In this document: positions 4,778 to 6,711 of the stretch, in pieces
Layout of the letters: the number at the start of each line of letters is the position of its first letter
How positions within the stretch are numbered: the first letter of the stretch is position 1
From: Comamonadaceae bacterium
Lineage (GTDB): Bacteria; Pseudomonadota; Gammaproteobacteria; Burkholderiales; Burkholderiaceae_C
Assembly: GCA_947494405.1 (NCBI GenBank)
Contig: CANLWQ010000114.1
Span: 1-6,711 of the forward strand
Length of the DNA: 6,711 bases
Reading direction: 5' to 3'
Position numbers and translations under genes: made by a program
Notes under the pieces: generated by a model
Database searches by the model: none
Seen by the model: only the letters and a program-made list of their open reading frames with translations
What the model was told of the DNA's origin: nothing

Positions 4778-6711
4778 TCAAGTGGGCAAGCGCAAGGGCA
4801 GTTGGCGCAAACGCTGTCCAGTTAAGGCAAACACCGCATTGGCCACCGCGGGTGCAATGGGGGGTGTGCCGGGTTCGCCCACGCCTTCGGGATGGGCCTG
4901 ACTTTCAATGATGTGGGTTTCTACTCTGGGGGCTTGGGAGATGCGCAGCACGGGGTAGTTGTTGAAATTGCTTTGCTCAACCCGGCCTTTGTCTATGGTG
5001 ATTTCACCCAACAAGGCGGCAGACAAACCAAACACCACGGCGCTCTCCATTTGCTGGTCAATCAGTTGCGGGTTGACCGCCATGCCGCAATCGATGGCAC
5101 ACACCACACGGTGTACAACAATTTTTTGGTTTTGCACCGACACCTCGGCCACTTGGGCCACGATGCTGCCAAACGACTCATGCAAGGCCAAACCCAACGC
5201 ACGGGGTGCGCCATCGGGTCCCACGCTGGGCGCTTGACGCCAGCCGCTTTTGTCTGCGGCGGTTTGCAGCACCTTGGCATGGCGGGGATGGTTTTTCAGC
5301 AGGTTCAAGCGAAAGTCCAAAGGGTTTTTTCCCGCAGCAAACGCCATTTCATCGACAAAACTTTCTTTGAAAAAAGCTTGGTGCGAGTGACCTACCGAGC
5401 GCCAAAACCCTACCGGTATGGGTAAGTCCACCGCCACATGGGCAATGCGCGCATTCGGCCATTCATAGGCTTGGTCGAAGGCACCTTCGGCGGTGGTTTT
5501 GTCGGGCCCAGCGCCTGCTAAGCCTAAGGTGCGCGCCATGACCTGGGGCACGATGGATTGGCTGGCCGAGGTGTTTTGCCACGCCACCAATTGACCTTGC
5601 GCGTCGAGTCCTGCGCTGAAGCGGCTGATGCAAGCTGGGCGATAAAAATCATGCTGCATGTCTTCGCTTCGGCTCCATACCGTTTGCACGGGCGTGCCTT
5701 CCATGGCTTTGGCCACCATGCATGCTTGGGCAATGATGTCCATTTCCAAACGCCGACCGAAACCGCTGCCCAACATGGGAATATGCAACTGCACTTTGGT
5801 GATGTCGATACCCAGTTGTTTGGCGGCCACCTTGGCAGCCACATCAGGCACTTGGGTTGACGCCCAAACTTGCGCCGCACCATCTTTGAGCCACACCGTG
5901 CAGCCCATGGGCTCCATGGGGGCATGTGCCAAATAGGGGGCGTGGTACTCGGCCTTCACCGTGCGCGCGGCTTTTTGCAAAGCGCTATCGGCGTCGCCAG
6001 TAGAAAAATAAGCAAATCCCGTGTCGCTGTCCAAGGCTTTGCCCAACTCTGCAGCGATGGTGTCGCTGGACCAAGCGGAGGAGGGTGCGTTGTCCCACTT
6101 CACCTCTACTTGGGTGAGTGCTTTCATGGCTTGGTAGGTGGATGCAGCCACCACCGCCACCCCAGCGCTGGTGCCGTGCAAAGCGTCAATGGCCAGCACT
6201 TTTTTCACGCCAGGCATGGCCCGCGCTTTGCTGTCGTCAAAGCTTTGTAATGCGCCGCCCAACATGGGGTTCATGCGCACACTGGCAAACATCAAACCCG
6301 GCGGGCGAATGTCTGTTGCGTAAATGGCCGAGCCGTCGCATTTGGCTTGCGCATCCAAGCGCGGCAGGCTTTTTCCAATGAGGATGAAATCATCGAGAGA
6401 TTTGAGCTTGACCTCAGGCGGCAAACCCACCTTGGCCGCTGCAGCCGACAACTCGCCAAAAGTGGCTTTTTTGCCCGAGCCGTGCGAGACCACGCCGTCT
6501 TTCACATCGCATTCGTTGGTCGGCACATGCCACTGTTGAGCCGCAGCGCCGACCAACATGGCGCGTGCGCTGGCACCGGCTTCGCGCATGGGAAGCCACA
6601 GGTCTTTGATGCTGGTGGAACCACCGGTGAACATGATGCCTACTTCACGCATGGTTTTACGCACCAACCACTGCGCACCGCTTTTGAGCATGCCTTGGTT
6701 GTCGGGGTGAA
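4778..6711 (-). CDS. Molybdopterin-binding subunit of a xanthine dehydrogenase-family oxidoreductase, IorB-like (5' partial)
   Basis: The frame stays open through the right edge (codons before the internal ATG at 6691 read HPDNQG), so the N-terminus is missing. About 643 residues are seen; full family members are around 750. Numbering from the ATG at 6691: TGGSTSI (22-28), an aldehyde oxidase/xanthine dehydrogenase a/b hammerhead-like region (about 110-200), YLAHAPMEP (253-261), the cofactor loop GSGFGRR (308-314), [10 protein letters not shown] (427-436), and [13 protein letters not shown] (603-615) with E606 as the expected catalytic glutamate. The pattern fits the isoquinoline 1-oxidoreductase beta subunit type, which hydroxylates heterocycles or oxidises aldehydes using water. 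Such proteins pair with a small 2Fe-2S subunit (IorA) and often carry a Tat signal; both would lie beyond 6711. It is followed by the epoxide hydrolase gene after 25 bp. Substrate is unknown; aldehyde oxidation is as likely as isoquinoline hydroxylation. Confidence 0.88.
   Translation of the reverse strand, partial: HPDNQGMLKSGAQWLVRKTMREVGIMFTGGSTSIKDLWLPMREAGASARAMLVGAAAQQWHVPTNECDVKDGVVSHGSGKKATFGELSAAAAKVGLPPEVKLKSLDDFILIGKSLPRLDAQAKCDGSAIYATDIRPPGLMFASVRMNPMLGGALQSFDDSKARAMPGVKKVLAIDALHGTSAGVAVVAASTYQAMKALTQVEVKWDNAPSSAWSSDTIAAELGKALDSDTGFAYFSTGDADSALQKAARTVKAEYHAPYLAHAPMEPMGCTVWLKDGAAQVWASTQVPDVAAKVAAKQLGIDITKVQLHIPMLGSGFGRRLEMDIIAQACMVAKAMEGTPVQTVWSRSEDMQHDFYRPACISRFSAGLDAQGQLVAWQNTSASQSIVPQVMARTLGLAGAGPDKTTAEGAFDQAYEWPNARIAHVAVDLPIPVGFWRSVGHSHQAFFKESFVDEMAFAAGKNPLDFRLNLLKNHPRHAKVLQTAADKSGWRQAPSVGPDGAPRALGLALHESFGSIVAQVAEVSVQNQKIVVHRVVCAIDCGMAVNPQLIDQQMESAVVFGLSAALLGEITIDKGRVEQSNFNNYPVLRISQAPRVETHIIESQAHPEGVGEPGTPPIAPAVANAVFALTGQRLRQLPLRLPT

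Noticed and set aside
4892..5425. Plus-strand open frame of 177 codons inside the IorB-like gene.
   Set aside because: It is antisense to the conserved C-terminal region with the catalytic GVGEPG motif and shows no domain of its own.

Overview
The window reads as a chromosomal fragment of a Gram-negative betaproteobacterium, most likely Burkholderiales and perhaps Comamonadaceae. The basis is heavy TTG/CTG leucine use, hand-counted GC near 60% or above in the right-hand genes, and the gene content: a type I-secreted Ig-like/calcium-loop surface protein, a Tat-exported beta-carbonic-anhydrase-like protein, and an IorB-type molybdenum hydroxylase subunit. The genus is inference only. Six protein-coding genes cover almost everything and no gene-free stretch exceeds 300 bases. 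I see no rRNA, tRNA, CRISPR array, insertion sequence or phage gene.

Left part (1-2054): the C-terminal 650 or so residues of a large secreted repeat protein whose 5' end lies off the window. It has bacterial Ig-like modules, a module of about 160 residues that I cannot name, four calcium-loop motifs and a C-terminal region of the kind seen on type I-secreted adhesins. A GC-rich hairpin terminator follows directly. A second, AT-rich terminator-like hairpin with a T-run follows and sits immediately before the next start codon.

Middle (2067-3601): a flavin reductase (+), a DUF427 protein (-) convergent to it with an 11-bp overlap, then an AT-rich divergent intergenic region with a consensus TATAAT box, and a Tat-signal beta-carbonic-anhydrase-like protein (+). 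The last gene is convergent to the next with a 4-bp overlap.

Right part (3598-6711): an apparent two-gene minus-strand operon. It holds an IorB-like molybdopterin-binding oxidoreductase subunit, whose N-terminus is off the right edge, followed 25 bp later by a soluble-epoxide-hydrolase-like alpha/beta hydrolase with a recognisable Asp/Asp/His triad and lid tyrosines. Together these suggest peripheral oxidative catabolism of an aromatic or heterocyclic compound or an epoxide, but no substrate can be read from the sequence.

I found no convincing novel multi-gene system. The items most worth checking are the terminator-like hairpin in the flavin reductase leader, the exported carbonic anhydrase with a cysteine-rich signal peptide, and the unassigned module in the surface protein.
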